Origin: Bacteroidota bacterium
Lineage (GTDB): Bacteria > Bacteroidota > Bacteroidia > Chitinophagales > Chitinophagaceae
DNA: 40,221 nt
Assembly: GCA_013287475.1 (NCBI GenBank)
Contig: JABDDT010000021.1
Span: forward strand, 1 to 40,221
Reading direction: 5' to 3'
The notes below the pieces were generated by a model. The model did no database searches. It saw only the letters and a program-made list of their open reading frames with translations, and had not been told where the DNA came from. Shown in pieces: positions 39,464 through 40,221 of this stretch; position 1 is the stretch's first letter, and every line of letters starts with the position of its first letter. Both the position numbers and the translations under genes were made by a program.

Positions 39464-40221
39464 TTAAAACCTCTCTCGCAATAACAATTTTCTGAATTTC
39501 TGAAGTGCCTTCACCGATTGTGCATAGTTTGCTGTCGCGATAATATTTTTCAACCGGAAAATCTTTGGTATATCCGTAGCCTCCAAAAATCTGCACGGCT
39601 TCAGTAGCTGTTTTCACTGCAATTTCACTTGCGTAATATTTAGCCATGGCAGATTCCTTTGTCATAGGTAATCCTTTGTTTTTCCGATACCCTGCCTGTA
39701 GTGTGAGCAAATCGGCAGCCATTATTTCTGTCGCCATATCAGCCAGTTTAAAGGAAATGGCCTGGAAGGAAGAAATCGGTTTATCAAATTGATGTCTTTC
39801 CTTTGAATATTTTACTGCAGCTTCATAAGCACCTTTTGCGATCCCCACTCCGAGAGCAGCTATGGAGATCCTGCCACCATCCAGCACTTTAAGGGACTGC
39901 TTAAAACCATCACCCACCTTACCCAAACGGCAGCTGTCTGGTATGCGGCAATTATCAAATATCATTTCTGCGGTTTCGCTGGCGCGCATTCCCAGTTTAT
40001 TTTCTTTTTTACCACCAGTGAATCCAGGCGTACCCCTGGTTACAACAAAAGCAGTAGCATTATTTTTTTCTCTCGGAGCACCTGTTCTTGCAACTACAAC
40101 GGTTATATTACTGCTGATGCCATGTGTTATCCAGTTTTTAGTTCCGTTAAGAACCCATTCATCACCCTTTTTTACTGCTGTGCATTGCATATTGGCAGCA
40201 TCGCTACCGGTATTGGCTTCT
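39459..40221 (-). CDS. Acyl-CoA dehydrogenase, C-terminal part
   Basis: This flavoenzyme catalyses the first step of beta-oxidation or of branched-chain acyl-CoA breakdown. About 254 C-terminal residues are visible; the frame is open to the right edge, and the incoming residues EANTGSDAANMQCTA match the substrate/FAD-binding segment that normally precedes this part. Further motifs are GTKNWITHG, GGRISIAALGVGIAKGAYEAA, RHQFDKPISSFQAI and the C-terminal IFGGYGYTKDFPVEKYYRDSKLCTIGEGTSEIQK. The catalytic base probably is the glutamate in IGEGTSEIQ, as in short-chain enzymes. The short- or branched-chain specificity cannot be fixed. Confidence 0.92.
   Translation of the reverse strand, partial: EANTGSDAANMQCTAVKKGDEWVLNGTKNWITHGISSNITVVVARTGAPREKNNATAFVVTRGTPGFTGGKKENKLGMRASETAEMIFDNCRIPDSCRLGKVGDGFKQSLKVLDGGRISIAALGVGIAKGAYEAAVKYSKERHQFDKPISSFQAISFKLADMATEIMAADLLTLQAGYRKNKGLPMTKESAMAKYYASEIAVKTATEAVQIFGGYGYTKDFPVEKYYRDSKLCTIGEGTSEIQKIVIAREVLS

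Overview
The window looks like chromosomal core DNA of a member of the Bacteroidota, most likely of the Chitinophagales type. This rests on several independent signs. Promoter-like elements follow the Bacteroidota pattern (TAnnTTTG, sometimes with an upstream TTTG) rather than -35/-10 boxes. There is a TonB-dependent receptor with an N-terminal carboxypeptidase-regulatory-like domain, a YXWGXW-repeat lipoprotein, and a zapA / rny / rplS / tatA / gatA neighbourhood. The taxonomic call is an inference from gene content. I see no phage, transposase, integrase, CRISPR array or defence gene.

Layout. 1-2.8 kb: 5' end of a 1-Cys peroxiredoxin (minus), an unknown 154-residue protein (plus) and an ABC exporter (minus). 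2.8-7.4 kb (plus): ruvB, a membrane-anchored AraC-type regulator and an M1 aminopeptidase with an extra N-terminal region. 7.4-11.6 kb (minus): a TonB receptor with a small exported partner, and a thiolase. 11.7-12.7 kb: pyrD (plus). 12.8-17 kb (minus): rsmE, dnaB and a YXWGXW lipoprotein. 17.3-25.9 kb (mostly plus): pheT, a coiled-coil protein, zapA, rny, rplS, tatA, gatA and a lytic transglycosylase, with one small minus-strand gene. 25.9-31.4 kb (minus): pabB, an acidic/lysine-rich protein, purA and a bifunctional (p)ppGpp enzyme. 31.7-34.6 kb: tRNA-Leu(TAG), an exported probable alpha/alpha-toroid protein, and a zinc alcohol dehydrogenase (minus). 34.8-39.4 kb (plus): tig, two clpP genes, clpX and a 57-residue protein. 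The window closes inside an acyl-CoA dehydrogenase (minus).

Functionally this is housekeeping: replication and recombination (dnaB, ruvB), translation (pheT, rplS, gatA, rsmE, tRNA-Leu), division and RNA decay (zapA, rny), nucleotide and folate synthesis (pyrD, purA, pabB), stringent response, and a chaperone/protease block in which trigger factor, two ClpP paralogues and ClpX probably work together.

The unusual feature is not a gene. About nineteen short tandem-repeat tracts with a strict 7-base period, roughly 0.9 kb in total, lie between genes, plus two tracts of period 8. The unit differs between tracts (GCTTTAG, GCTTAAC, GGTTAAT, GGTCAAC, GGTAGAT and others) but most units fit one skeleton, roughly G-S-T-N-N-A-N, on one strand or the other. 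Tracts overlap the stop codons of about nine genes, form long perfect inverted repeats at three places, fill the probable leader of the tRNA-Leu transcript, and in one case sit in frame inside gatA. There, TAA at unit positions 4-6 is absent from exactly those units where it would be an in-frame stop. This repeat family is the best candidate for something undescribed. Heptanucleotide short tandem repeats are known in cyanobacteria, but I know of no description of this kind in Bacteroidota.
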